From Acidimicrobiales bacterium (lineage in GTDB: Bacteria; Actinomycetota; Acidimicrobiia; Acidimicrobiales; SZUA-35): a stretch of DNA of 64,000 nt. Each line of letters opens with the position of its first letter. Position 1 is the first letter of the stretch. The stretch lies in the NCBI GenBank assembly GCA_028285495.1, contig JANQPB010000017.1, positions 124,001 to 188,000 on the forward strand. Direction: 5' to 3'. Under the pieces are notes generated by a model. It was not told where the DNA came from and ran no database searches. It was given only the letters and a program-made list of their open reading frames with translations. Made by a program: the position numbers and the translations under genes. Shown here piece by piece: positions 16,771 to 25,666 of this stretch.

Positions 16771-19110
16771 CTAGGGCTCGTCGAGGCGCTCGACCGAACG
16801 GACCGCCGACGCCGCCAGCTCGACGACGCCGGAAGCCGTCAGCACCGAGACGACGGGTCCGACGCCGACGATCGTGCCGGTCAGCTCCGGCGGCCCGGTT
16901 GCGGCGGTCACGATCAGGCGGGCCGGGCGGCCCCATGCCCCGGCCAGGTCGGCGGCCACCGTCCCGACGGCCCCATCGGCGTTCACGTCGGCGTCGGTGC
17001 CCTCGTCGAGCAGGGCGGACACGGCATCGGCCACCTCGTCGGGGAATGGCGCGACGGGGAGCGGCGGGCCGGTCCAGTCGGCCGGCAGGTCGCCGCTCGG
17101 GCGATCGTCGTCGGGCCGCCCGGCGCCGGAGGCCGAACCGGGTCCCGCTGCTCGACCGACCTCGATGCTCTCGCCCCGGAGCACCGGGAGGAACCCGGCC
17201 GCCCGAAGCCCTTCGGTCACGGCCACCGGGTCGAGTGGCGACAGCAGCACGGTCGGGGCGATCAGGCGGAGTCCGAGGGCGCCGGCTCGCCGATGGCTGG
17301 CGATCTCGACGGCGCCGACGTCGTCGTCGGTCACCACGACCGATGCGGCGGCGAGCACGGTCACGGTGCCGTAGCGGCGGGCCACGTCGGCCAGCAGGTA
17401 CTCGAGCGGTTGGGGGATGCCGGCCAGTGCGTGCCGGTCCAGGAAGGCGGCGATCGTCTCGGCCGTCCATCCGGCGTCGTAGGCGCGACGGACCGAGGCC
17501 TCGCTGAACCGGAACACCACGGCCTGACCGTCGCCGGTCTCGCGGTCGGTCATCTGGGCCAGCGGATCGGCGACCGAGGGGGCGAGGGGTCCGAGGGCGA
17601 GCGCGGTCAGGTCGCCCTGGAGCACGACCGTCGTCTGGTCGTCGGTGACCGCGGTCGTCGCCGCCGTCGCCAGGTCGGCCTCGTCGCCCGATCGCAGCGC
17701 CAGCAGGAGCGGGGTCGGCGCCTCGTCGGCCACGAGGCCGAGGAGCTCGGCCTCGGCGATCGTCCAGCGAACGAGCTGTTCGGGCGGGGGTTGGCCGGGG
17801 CCCCAGAGGTTCGGGGCCTGCCAGACGATCGCCTCCGCCACCTGGTCGGCCTGCCAGGCCTGTCCCGGGCTGACCTCGGCCAGGGTGTCGAGGGTCGTGC
17901 TGCGGGCCGAGGCGGTCGCAGCCACCGGTTCGCTCGCCCCGAGCGCGGCGATGCCGCCGGTCTCGTCCGGGTCGGGATCGAGCCCGCGGGACAGGAAGTG
18001 GTCGGCGCCGACCCAGGCCCGGACCAGGGCGAGGTAGCGCCGCGGACGGGGGAGCCGCCACCAGCGGTCGGCCAGGTCGCTGGCCCGGACCGACGTGCGG
18101 TCGACGACGATGAGCCGGGCCGCCAGCAGGAGCTCGAGGAGGCGGACGATCTCGGTCTCGTCGAGGCCGGCGCCCCGGGCGAGCCGCTTGAGCTCCCGTG
18201 GCCCGACGCCACCGGCCCGTCTGACCGAGATCTCGCCCCGCTCGGCCGCCCGCAGGAGACCCTCGGCGCCATCGAGGCTGCGGTTGGCCCGGTCGGCGGC
18301 CCGTCCGGCCGCCAGATCGGGATCGATGCCGGGCACCGACTCGACGGCCACCGGCCGCAGCGCCGCACCGGGAGCGAGGCCCGCCGGGTTGGCGGCGATC
18401 GCCACCTCCCGCACCAGCTCGGCCACCCGGTCGTTGACCGCCACCACGAAGCCGCGATGCAGCAGCCAGCCGAGGGGATCGTCGAGGTCGACGCTGCGAT
18501 ACGAGTGGCCGGGGTCGAGCGGGATGACCGGCGATCGACGAGCGGTGAGGTCGTCGAGCAGGTCGGCGGCGCCGTCCGGGGCGCCGGTGAGCAGGTCGTC
18601 GATGACGGCCGGTTCCCGGAGCCGGCGGGCCACCGCCCGGATGGTGGGGGAGCGGCGGCCGCCCTCGGCCCTGGTGTCGGCGGCCAGGCGCTCCAGGGTG
18701 CCGGACGGCAGGTGGTCGGCCAGCTCGGCGAACGACGGGCCGAGCCCGAGCGGACGGTGCAGCAGGTCGGGCAGCGCGCCGACGGCCCGGACGACGCCGC
18801 CATCGACCAGGACGAGGCCCCGATGGCGCAAGCGCTCGACGGCGTCGACGACGGCGAGGGGATCGTCGGTGCCGATGAGCCCGTCGAGCTCGTCGACGGT
18901 CGCCGGCTCGATGGCGACGAGCGCCTCGGCGACGACGAGCATCCCGACGTCGGCCGCCACCAGCGCCCGCCCGAGCGACGTGGTGGTCCCCGCCTTGCGG
19001 GCCACCGCGTCGATGCCCCGGTCGGTCGCCGGCAGCAGGTCGGGGCGCAGCTCCAACAGCCGGCCGAGCTCGAAGGCCGACCAGGATCGGAGGTGGCGGG
19101 CGAGGTCCAT
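16771..19110 (-). CDS. Helicase-associated protein (XPB partner, Helicase_C_3-type)
   Basis: A 779-residue protein made largely of helical, winged-helix-like repeats. The N terminus MDLARHLRSWSAFELGRLLELRP is typical of the long actinobacterial proteins encoded beside XPB (Rv0862c type). The C-terminal half (TTVVLQGDLTALALGPLAPSV, VFRFSEASVRRAYDAGWTAETI) carries the helicase-associated domain. It lacks Walker motifs and probably works with the XPB helicase from the next gene, eight bases downstream. The start could be ATG 19110 or an upstream ATG at 19197; GGAGGG abuts ATG 19110 without the usual spacing. Confidence 0.8.
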   Translation of the reverse strand: MDLARHLRSWSAFELGRLLELRPDLLPATDRGIDAVARKAGTTTSLGRALVAADVGMLVVAEALVAIEPATVDELDGLIGTDDPLAVVDAVERLRHRGLVLVDGGVVRAVGALPDLLHRPLGLGPSFAELADHLPSGTLERLAADTRAEGGRRSPTIRAVARRLREPAVIDDLLTGAPDGAADLLDDLTARRSPVIPLDPGHSYRSVDLDDPLGWLLHRGFVVAVNDRVAELVREVAIAANPAGLAPGAALRPVAVESVPGIDPDLAAGRAADRANRSLDGAEGLLRAAERGEISVRRAGGVGPRELKRLARGAGLDETEIVRLLELLLAARLIVVDRTSVRASDLADRWWRLPRPRRYLALVRAWVGADHFLSRGLDPDPDETGGIAALGASEPVAATASARSTTLDTLAEVSPGQAWQADQVAEAIVWQAPNLWGPGQPPPEQLVRWTIAEAELLGLVADEAPTPLLLALRSGDEADLATAATTAVTDDQTTVVLQGDLTALALGPLAPSVADPLAQMTDRETGDGQAVVFRFSEASVRRAYDAGWTAETIAAFLDRHALAGIPQPLEYLLADVARRYGTVTVLAAASVVVTDDDVGAVEIASHRRAGALGLRLIAPTVLLSPLDPVAVTEGLRAAGFLPVLRGESIEVGRAAGPGSASGAGRPDDDRPSGDLPADWTGPPLPVAPFPDEVADAVSALLDEGTDADVNADGAVGTVAADLAGAWGRPARLIVTAATGPPELTGTIVGVGPVVSVLTASGVVELAASAVRSVERLDEP

Positions 19111-19339
19111 CCCTCCATGTTGCCGCCGATCGGGGCCGGTACCGACAGAACCCCGAACCGCGTCAGCGGCCCGGGGTTCCATGGGGAGAGTATTCAAGAC
19201 GATTAGACACCCAAATCACGTCGCTGGTTACAGGCAATTTTCACCAAAAGTGCTCCTGTCGTGGCCCCGGACCACCGGATCGGTCGGTTTCGACCGTGGT
19301 CGGCCGGCGGGCCCGGTCGCTCACGGCCCCCTCGACCAC

Positions 19340-19358
19340 TACGGTGCGGAGCCGGAGG
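19340..19358 (+). promoter_or_regulatory. Promoter -10 box and RBS of the Ser/Thr kinase gene
   Basis: TACGGT at 19340-19345 resembles the other -10 boxes in this window, but here it lies 20 bases before the GTG. GGAGG at 19354-19358 is seven bases before the start, so this gene has a short leader. The region 19195-19255 just upstream is unusually AT-rich for the window and has no coding signal; it may hold further regulatory sites. Confidence 0.4.
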
Positions 19359-19365
19359 CGAGCGA

Positions 19366-21462
19366 GTGACCGAAGCATCCATCGTCGGGACCGTGATCGG
19401 CGATCGTTGGCGCGTGACCGAGCTGATCGGCCGCGGCGGCTTCGGTCAGGTGTTCGCCTGCCACGACGAGTCCGACATCGCCATCGGTGATGCTGCGGTC
19501 AAGCTGTTGCACGCCAACACGACCCCGCTCGAGCGGAGCGAGTTCCTGCGTGAGGTCAAGCAGATGGCGCAGCTGCGTCATCAGAACCTCGTCGGCTACC
19601 TCGACTCGGGGCTGCACGCCATCGGCGACGACGTCCACCCGTTCCTCGTGACCGAGCGCTGCGACCGGTCGCTCGGCGACCGCCTGGCGGCGGCCGCCGA
19701 TCACCGCGGGCTCGACCCGGGCGGCGAGGCACCGGCCCGGCCGCTCGACGGGCCGGAGGCGACGGCCGTGCTGTCGGACGTGCTCGACGGGCTCGTCCAC
19801 CTCCACGAGCGCCAGCTCGTGCACCGGGACCTCAAGCCGGCCAACGTCCTGTGGGGCGACGGGGCGTGGAAGCTGGCCGACTTCGGCCTGATGCGGGAGG
19901 TGACGGCCACCGGGTCCTACCACCGCGGCGACCAGATCGTCGGCACCCCCCGGTTCATGGCTCCCGAGCTGTTCACCACGGGCCGGGCCACGGCGGCGGG
20001 CGATGTCTACGCCATCGGCGTCCTGGCCCACCTGCTGGTGACCGGTCGGACCGTGCACGGCGGGAGCGGCCTGGCGCTGGTGAACGCCGTCACCTCGTCG
20101 CCGCCCGAGCTGGACCGGCGGATCTCGGGGCCATGGGCCGCGTGGATCGCCGGTGCGCTGGTGACCGAGCCGGAGCGGCGGCCGACGGCACGGCAGTTGC
20201 GTGACCAGCTCGGACGACTCGGCGACGTCCCGGCGCTCACCGCGGCGCCGCCCCGTCCGATGTCGGCGACAACGCTGGTCACCGATCGGCCGTCGGCCTG
20301 GCCACCGCCGGCGGGTGGACCGGCGGCAACCCGCCCGGCCGAGCCGGACCGGTACGGTCCGGGGCCGACGGGATCCGGGCCGACCCCGACCGACCCGACG
20401 GCGACGCGGACCGTCGACCGGCCGGTGGCCGCGCCGACCGGTCCCAGCGGACCGACCGGTGCCGCCGGCGCCGGCCCCTGGGCGGCGCCGCCCTCGACGC
20501 CGGTTGCGGACGGGCCGCCGGCCGCCGGTCCGCCGCTCGATCCCGGTGCCGCAGCACCGCCGGCCGGGCCGTCGCCCGCTCGGGCCCCGTCGTCGCCTTC
20601 CGGCCCGCCGGCCCGGCTCCTCGCCGCCGTGGCCGCAGCCGTCGCGGTACCGCTGCTGGCCGTCGGCTGGTTCGTGCTCACGCGGGGCGACGACGAGCCG
20701 GCGGCCATCGACCAGGCGGTCAGCGCCGGAAACGACGGTGAGGCCGTCACCGACGGCGACGTCAGCGGGGGCGGCGACGGGGACGGCGACGGCGGCGTGC
20801 GGATCGGGGACGGCGTCGAGATCGGCGACGGGGTCGACGTCGACTCGGGCGGCGACCCGAGCGGCGGCTCGGGGGGTACCGCCGATCGGGCCGGGCCGGT
20901 GTCGCCAGCGGAGGCCCACGTCGCCGCCTTGCCATGCGCGACGGGCGTCACCGAGCAGGTGGTCCTGACCAACCCCGACGCCGGCCATCGCGACTACCGG
21001 ATCCACGTCCATCACCTCGACGCCGACGGGGTCCGCATCGGTGAGCAGCTCGCGCTGGTCAAGGGCGTCGCCCCCGGGGCGGTCGTGAGCGCCGGGGTGC
21101 CCCCGCTGGAGGACGGTGTCGTGGCCTGCGAGATCGAGACCTTCCTGGTCACCGCAACCGACCCGGCGTCGATCGCCGCCATCGACGACGCCGAGCTGAC
21201 CGACTGCACGCTCGACGGCGGCTGGCACGCCGTCGCCGTCGACGTGACCAACACCGGCGACCGCCGGGTCGACGCCGAGGTCTACGTCGCAGTCGTCGAC
21301 GGCGACGGCGTTCGGGTCGACGAGGACTGGGCCGGGATGTCGGCGTACGGCATCGGGCCGGGTGAGACGGTCCGGGTCGAGGAGAGCCACGTGTTCTGGA
21401 ACCTCGATGCCGTTGGCAACCCGGAGGTCACCTGCGAGATCGTGGCCGTCGAGCTCGAGTAG
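19366..21462 (+). CDS. Receptor-like serine/threonine protein kinase
   Basis: A 698-residue membrane kinase. Residues 1-290 form a Hanks-type catalytic domain: GRGGFGQVF (P-loop), AAVKLL with K46, HRDLKPANVL with D155, ADFGLM with D172 and TPRFMAPELF. A Pro/Gly/Ala/Thr-rich juxtamembrane region follows (about 290-415). One transmembrane helix comes next (about 415-438), then a Gly-Asp repeat linker and an extracellular domain of about 190 residues with four cysteines in two similar parts. There are no PASTA repeats, so it is not a PknB-type peptidoglycan sensor. The ectodomain is unfamiliar to me. Confidence 0.88.
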   Translation: MTEASIVGTVIGDRWRVTELIGRGGFGQVFACHDESDIAIGDAAVKLLHANTTPLERSEFLREVKQMAQLRHQNLVGYLDSGLHAIGDDVHPFLVTERCDRSLGDRLAAAADHRGLDPGGEAPARPLDGPEATAVLSDVLDGLVHLHERQLVHRDLKPANVLWGDGAWKLADFGLMREVTATGSYHRGDQIVGTPRFMAPELFTTGRATAAGDVYAIGVLAHLLVTGRTVHGGSGLALVNAVTSSPPELDRRISGPWAAWIAGALVTEPERRPTARQLRDQLGRLGDVPALTAAPPRPMSATTLVTDRPSAWPPPAGGPAATRPAEPDRYGPGPTGSGPTPTDPTATRTVDRPVAAPTGPSGPTGAAGAGPWAAPPSTPVADGPPAAGPPLDPGAAAPPAGPSPARAPSSPSGPPARLLAAVAAAVAVPLLAVGWFVLTRGDDEPAAIDQAVSAGNDGEAVTDGDVSGGGDGDGDGGVRIGDGVEIGDGVDVDSGGDPSGGSGGTADRAGPVSPAEAHVAALPCATGVTEQVVLTNPDAGHRDYRIHVHHLDADGVRIGEQLALVKGVAPGAVVSAGVPPLEDGVVACEIETFLVTATDPASIAAIDDAELTDCTLDGGWHAVAVDVTNTGDRRVDAEVYVAVVDGDGVRVDEDWAGMSAYGIGPGETVRVEESHVFWNLDAVGNPEVTCEIVAVELE

Positions 21463-21528
21463 GGCCGACGGGTCGGCGCCGGCTCGCCGACAGGCCGCCG
21501 ACCACCCGGATGTGAGCCAGGGCGCGAG

Positions 21529-21555
21529 CCGGGGGCCGGCCGTGCCGACCCCCGG
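21529..21555. terminator. Hairpin between convergent kinase and thiolase genes
   Basis: CCGGGGG (21529-21535) pairs with CCCCCGG (21549-21555) around a 13-base loop, inside the 133-base gap between the two 3' ends. A further arm pair, GGGTCGGC (21470-21477) with GCCGACCC (21544-21551), could form an alternative structure. No T-run is present. Confidence 0.4.
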
Positions 21556-21595
21556 TCCGTTCGGTCGATGGGCCAGCCGGCCCGGAGCCGGTGAG

Positions 21596-22801
21596 CTACA
21601 GGCGCTCGATGATCATGGCCATGCCCTGGCCGCCGCCGACGCACATCGTCTCGAGGCCGATCGTCTTGTCGGCGTCCTCGAGGCCGTTGATCAGGGTGGT
21701 CATGATCCGGGCCCCGGTCATGCCGAACGGGTGACCGAGGGCGATCGCCCCGCCGTTGACGTTGAGCTTGGCGTGGTCGATGCCGAGCTCGTCTGCCGAC
21801 GCCAGCACCTGGGAGGCGAAGGCCTCGTTGATCTCGACCAGGTCGATGTCGTCGATCGTCATGCCCGCCCGGCCCAGGGCCTGACGGACCGCCTCGATCG
21901 GGCCGACGCCCATGATCTCGGGGTTGAGCCCGGTCACCCCGGAGGCGATGATCCGGGCCAGCGGGGTGATGCCGAGCTCGGCGGCGCGGGTGTCGCTCAT
22001 GACCACGACGGCAGCCGAGCCGTCGTTGAGCGGGCAGGCGTTGCCCGCGGTCACGGTGCCGTCTGGGCGGAACACCGGCTTGAGCTGGCTCACGGCCTCG
22101 AGGGTCGTGCCGGCCCGGGGGCCGTCGTCGGTGGCCAGGGTCGAGCCGTCGGCCAGGGTCACCGGGGTGATGTCGTTCTCGAAGAAGCCACGGTTGATGG
22201 CGTCCTCGGCCCGGTTCTGGCTGCGGACACCCCACTCGTCCTGCCGCTCACGGCTCACGCCGAACTTCTGGGCCACGTTCTCGGCCGTCTGGCCCATGGC
22301 GATGTAGATGTCGGGCAGGCCCTCCGGCGCCGTCCAGGGCTCGGCCCCGCCGGCCGACCGCTCCTCGCTTCTGGTCTTGGCCTCGTCGAACTTCACGTTC
22401 TGGGCCGACGCCGGATCGGCGGCACCGCTGCCGTAGCGGCTGACGAACTCGGTGCCGGCGGCGACGAAGGCGTCACCCTCGCCGGCCTTGATGGCGTGGG
22501 CCGCCATCCGGATCGTCTGCAGCGACGAGGAGCAGTACCGGTTCACGGTCACGCCGGGGACGTCGTCGAGCCCGGACAGCAGGGCGACGACCCGGGCGGC
22601 GTTGAAGCCCTGCTCGCCGGCCGGGGAGCCGACGCCGAGCATCAGGTCGTCGATCTCGGCACGATCGAGCTCGGGGACCTTGTCGAGGGCGGCGGTGACG
22701 ATCTGGGACGTGATGTCGTCCGGCCGCTCCTCCTTGAGCGAGCCCTTGAAGGCTCGCCCGATGGGGCTGCGGGCGGTGGCGACGATGACGGGCTCGGCCA
22801 T
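21596..22801 (-). CDS. Acetyl-CoA C-acyltransferase (thiolase)
   Basis: Cleaves 3-ketoacyl-CoA with CoA, or condenses acyl-CoAs; in this context it most likely serves fatty-acid beta-oxidation. The 401-residue protein has the nucleophilic Cys in [11 protein letters not shown] (near residue 88), the catalytic His in [19 protein letters not shown] and the second Cys in [25 protein letters not shown] is also conserved. A clear AACGGAGG ribosome-binding site precedes ATG 22801. An operator-like palindrome lies at 22902-22917. Confidence 0.92.
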   Translation of the reverse strand: MAEPVIVATARSPIGRAFKGSLKEERPDDITSQIVTAALDKVPELDRAEIDDLMLGVGSPAGEQGFNAARVVALLSGLDDVPGVTVNRYCSSSLQTIRMAAHAIKAGEGDAFVAAGTEFVSRYGSGAADPASAQNVKFDEAKTRSEERSAGGAEPWTAPEGLPDIYIAMGQTAENVAQKFGVSRERQDEWGVRSQNRAEDAINRGFFENDITPVTLADGSTLATDDGPRAGTTLEAVSQLKPVFRPDGTVTAGNACPLNDGSAAVVVMSDTRAAELGITPLARIIASGVTGLNPEIMGVGPIEAVRQALGRAGMTIDDIDLVEINEAFASQVLASADELGIDHAKLNVNGGAIALGHPFGMTGARIMTTLINGLEDADKTIGLETMCVGGGQGMAMIIERL

Positions 22802-22901
22802 GGGGGACTGCCTCCGTTTGGCTGGGGTCTTGGCTGGGTGTTCGCTGGGTGATTCCGTGCCGGCCGGTCTCGGCCGCGCTCCAGCGCAGGCTACCGAGAA
22901 C

Positions 22902-22917
22902 TTGACCAAGCGGTCCA
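22902..22917. promoter_or_regulatory. Possible TetR-type operator upstream of the thiolase gene
   Basis: TTGACC-AAGC-GGTCCA is a palindrome with five of six arm positions matched. It lies about 100 bases before the thiolase start on the minus strand. The GACC-N4-GGTC core resembles sites of TetR-family repressors that control fatty-acid degradation in actinobacteria. That reading is inference from pattern. Confidence 0.4.
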
Positions 22918-22963
22918 GTTGCCGGACCGCGGATCGGCGACCGCCGCCGGCGGGCCGGGACGG

Positions 22964-24601
22964 CTACAGGTGGTCGGCCCGACGGATGACCAGGAACCAC
23001 GAGAGCACGAACGACAGCGCCACCAGCACGAGGGCGAGGATCCCGGCCTCGGCGACGAACGCATCCTGGAACGAGAGGAAGATCCGGGTGGCGAGGTTCG
23101 AGTAGCCGAGGGGGGAGACGAGGAGCGAGATCGGCAGCTCCTTCATGACCGACAGCAGCACCAGGCCGGCCCCGGCGCTGAGCCCCGGAACCATGATCGG
23201 CAGGTCGACGGTTCGGAGCCGGCGCCAGCGTCCGGCGCCGAGCGTGGCTGCGGCGTCGCCGAGCCGCGGCGGGACGGACCGGACGGCGACGAGGGTGACG
23301 CCCATCGCCAGCGAGCCGAAGCGGACGACGTAGGCGAAGATCAGCAGCGCCATCGTGTCGCCGACGACGGCGTCGGCCCAGACGGGCAGCGTCCAGAACC
23401 GTACCGACAGGGCGACGAGGAGCCCGGGGAGGGCGAACGTGCTGATGACGAGAGCAGCGGCCACCGTCCCGATCGTCGACCGGTGCCTGGCGCTCAGGTA
23501 GGCGATCGGGAGGACGGCGGCGATGGCGACGCCGGCCGCCAGCACGCCGACCTGGAGGCTGCCCCACGTCGCCCCGACCACGTCGCCGCCGTCGATCGTC
23601 AGGCCACGCCCCCCGCCACGGCTCCGGATCAGCCCCCCGAGCGACCAGTCGACCAGCGAGGCGAGGGGGCCGCCGAGCGCGACCGCCACCCAACCGACGA
23701 CGAGCCCGAGCGCCGGCAGCCGCCACCGGCCCAACGGGTACACGATCGGCCGCGTCGCCCCGGTCGTCGGCCGGTGGTCGGCGCGGGCCGAGAGCCAGCG
23801 CTCGGCCACCACGACCACTGCGGCCAGCGCCAGCAGCACGGAGCTCAGGGCGAGGGCGACGGCCTGGTCGGTCAGGTAGCTGGTGTTGATGGCCCGGGTC
23901 AGCGTGTCGTAGCGGAGCAGCACCACGGCGCCGAAGTCGCTGACGGCGTAGAGGAACACGAGCACCGTCCCGGCGCCGATGGCCGGTGCGGCCTGGGGCA
24001 GGCAGACCCGACCGAAGGTCCGCCAGGGTCCGTCACCGAGGACCCGGGCCGAGTCCTCGAGCGAGCCGGGCAGCTGGCGGAAGCGGGCGGCCGCCGGCAG
24101 GTACACGTAGGGGTAGGTGAAGAGCGTCAGCACCAGCCAGGCCCCGGTCAGACCTCGCAACTCGGGCGTCGTGCCGATGCCGACGGCGGACACGAGGTCG
24201 TCGAGCAGTCCGCCCGGGTTGACCGTCCGGATCATCGCCGCCGCGCCGACGAAGGTCGGCACAACCAGCGGGAGCGGCAGCAACACCCGCCACAGGCGGG
24301 CGGCGGGCAGGTCGGTCCTGGTCGTGAGCCAGGCCAGCGCCGTCCCGACCAGCATGGCGGTGAGCGAGACCAGGCCCGCCAGCTGCAGCGTCCGGCGCAG
24401 CGGGTCGAGCGTCCGCCCGGTCAGGACCAGGCCGGCCGGATCGGAGTCGGCTGCGAACGTCCGCCAGATCAGGTAGGCGGCGGGGAGGGCGAAGAGGGCG
24501 CCGAGCAGGAGGCTGGCCGCCCGGAGCCCGAGCGGTGGCCTCGGCCCGACCGGCGGGAGTCGCCCAACAGCGACTGCGACGTCAGCCGTCGAGGATGCCA
24601 C
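22964..24601 (-). CDS. Ferric-iron ABC transporter permease (two fused halves)
   Basis: A 545-residue inner-membrane protein with about twelve helices. Two permease halves each carry an EAA-type cytoplasmic loop (EDSARVLGDGPWRTFGRVCLP and GDAAATLGAGRWRRLRTVDLP), the pattern of FbpB-type Fe3+ importers. GTG 24601 overlaps the 3' end of the binding-protein gene by 20 bases. Together with the binding protein and ATPase upstream it forms a complete importer on one transcript. Confidence 0.88.
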   Translation of the reverse strand: MASSTADVAVAVGRLPPVGPRPPLGLRAASLLLGALFALPAAYLIWRTFAADSDPAGLVLTGRTLDPLRRTLQLAGLVSLTAMLVGTALAWLTTRTDLPAARLWRVLLPLPLVVPTFVGAAAMIRTVNPGGLLDDLVSAVGIGTTPELRGLTGAWLVLTLFTYPYVYLPAAARFRQLPGSLEDSARVLGDGPWRTFGRVCLPQAAPAIGAGTVLVFLYAVSDFGAVVLLRYDTLTRAINTSYLTDQAVALALSSVLLALAAVVVVAERWLSARADHRPTTGATRPIVYPLGRWRLPALGLVVGWVAVALGGPLASLVDWSLGGLIRSRGGGRGLTIDGGDVVGATWGSLQVGVLAAGVAIAAVLPIAYLSARHRSTIGTVAAALVISTFALPGLLVALSVRFWTLPVWADAVVGDTMALLIFAYVVRFGSLAMGVTLVAVRSVPPRLGDAAATLGAGRWRRLRTVDLPIMVPGLSAGAGLVLLSVMKELPISLLVSPLGYSNLATRIFLSFQDAFVAEAGILALVLVALSFVLSWFLVIRRADHL

Positions 24602-25655
24602 TGGCCTCGATGATCTCGTTGGTGATGGTGAAGCCGCCGCCGAGATTGTCGAAGTCGACGCTGCCGATCTCGAGGGCGGTCAGCGGCGGCAGGATGTCGA
24701 GCGGCTCGACCCCGGCGGCCAACGGGTACTCGAACGTCTCGTCGCTGAAGTACCGCTGGACCGGCTCGCTCAGCAGGTAGGCCACCAGCTCGTTCGCCTC
24801 CTCGGTCCGCTCGCTCATCGAGGTCACGCTCGCCGCCGTGATGATCAGCAGCGACCCGATGTCGTCGTCGGCCAGCTCGTGGTTGGCCGCCCGCAGCCCG
24901 TCGGCCGACGCCGCCGCCTCCTGGAACGTGTAGTAGTGGTTGACGAGCCCCATCTCGATCTCCCCCCGGTTGACGGCGTCGACGATGGAGCGGTTGTTGG
25001 CGTAGGGCCGGGCGCCGTTCGCCACCATGTCGTCGAGCCACTCGGTCGCGACCTCGTCGCCGTACTGGTCGCGGAACACCGTGAACCAGTCGACGAAGGA
25101 GCCGTTCGTCGCCGGGATCGCCACCTGGCCCTCGTAGCGCGGATCGGTCAGGTCGAACACGGAGGCCGGGAGCTCGTCGTCGCCCACCAGGTCGACGTTG
25201 CGGACCAGGACCCGCTTGCGGCCCGAGAACCCGACCCAGGTGCCCTGGCCCGAGCGGTTCTCGTCGCTGACCAGGTCGAGCACCTCGGGCGCCAGCGGGG
25301 TCAGCAGCCCCTCGCCCTCGAGGAAGCCGACCGGACCGGGGGAGCGGGAGAGGAAGACGTCGGCCCGGCTCCGCTCACCCTCCTCGCCCAGCAGGAGGGC
25401 GAGGTCGACCGAGTCGCCCCAGCGGACCGCGATCTCGATGCCCGTCTCGCAGGTGAAGGCGTCGAGCACCGGCTCGATCAGATTCTGGGTCCGCCCGGAG
25501 TAGATCGTGACGCTGCGACCGCCGGCATCGACGCAGTCGCCGTCGAAGATCGAGGCCGCGGGTCCGTCGAGGCTCGTCGAGCCCCCGCCGCAGGCGGCCG
25601 CGGTCAGGAGGCAGGCGACGGCCGCCGCCAGCGTCGAGCAGGTTCGCGTGGCCAT
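24582..25655 (-). CDS. Ferric-iron ABC transporter substrate-binding lipoprotein
   Basis: A 357-residue extracellular binding protein. The N-terminal signal ends in the lipobox LTAAAC (mature Cys near residue 22). VTIYSGRTQNLIEPVLDAF opens the mature fold as in FbpA/FutA proteins. GLVNHYYTF contains the adjacent tyrosines that ligate Fe3+ in this family. The gene starts 11 bases after the ATPase gene and overlaps the permease gene. A TAGGAT sequence (25664-25669, minus strand), formed partly by the stop codon of the ATPase gene, lies eight bases before the ATG and could give it an extra leaderless start. Confidence 0.9.
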   Translation of the reverse strand: MATRTCSTLAAAVACLLTAAACGGGSTSLDGPAASIFDGDCVDAGGRSVTIYSGRTQNLIEPVLDAFTCETGIEIAVRWGDSVDLALLLGEEGERSRADVFLSRSPGPVGFLEGEGLLTPLAPEVLDLVSDENRSGQGTWVGFSGRKRVLVRNVDLVGDDELPASVFDLTDPRYEGQVAIPATNGSFVDWFTVFRDQYGDEVATEWLDDMVANGARPYANNRSIVDAVNRGEIEMGLVNHYYTFQEAAASADGLRAANHELADDDIGSLLIITAASVTSMSERTEEANELVAYLLSEPVQRYFSDETFEYPLAAGVEPLDILPPLTALEIGSVDFDNLGGGFTITNEIIEASGILDG

Positions 25656-25666
25656 GACGGCCGATC

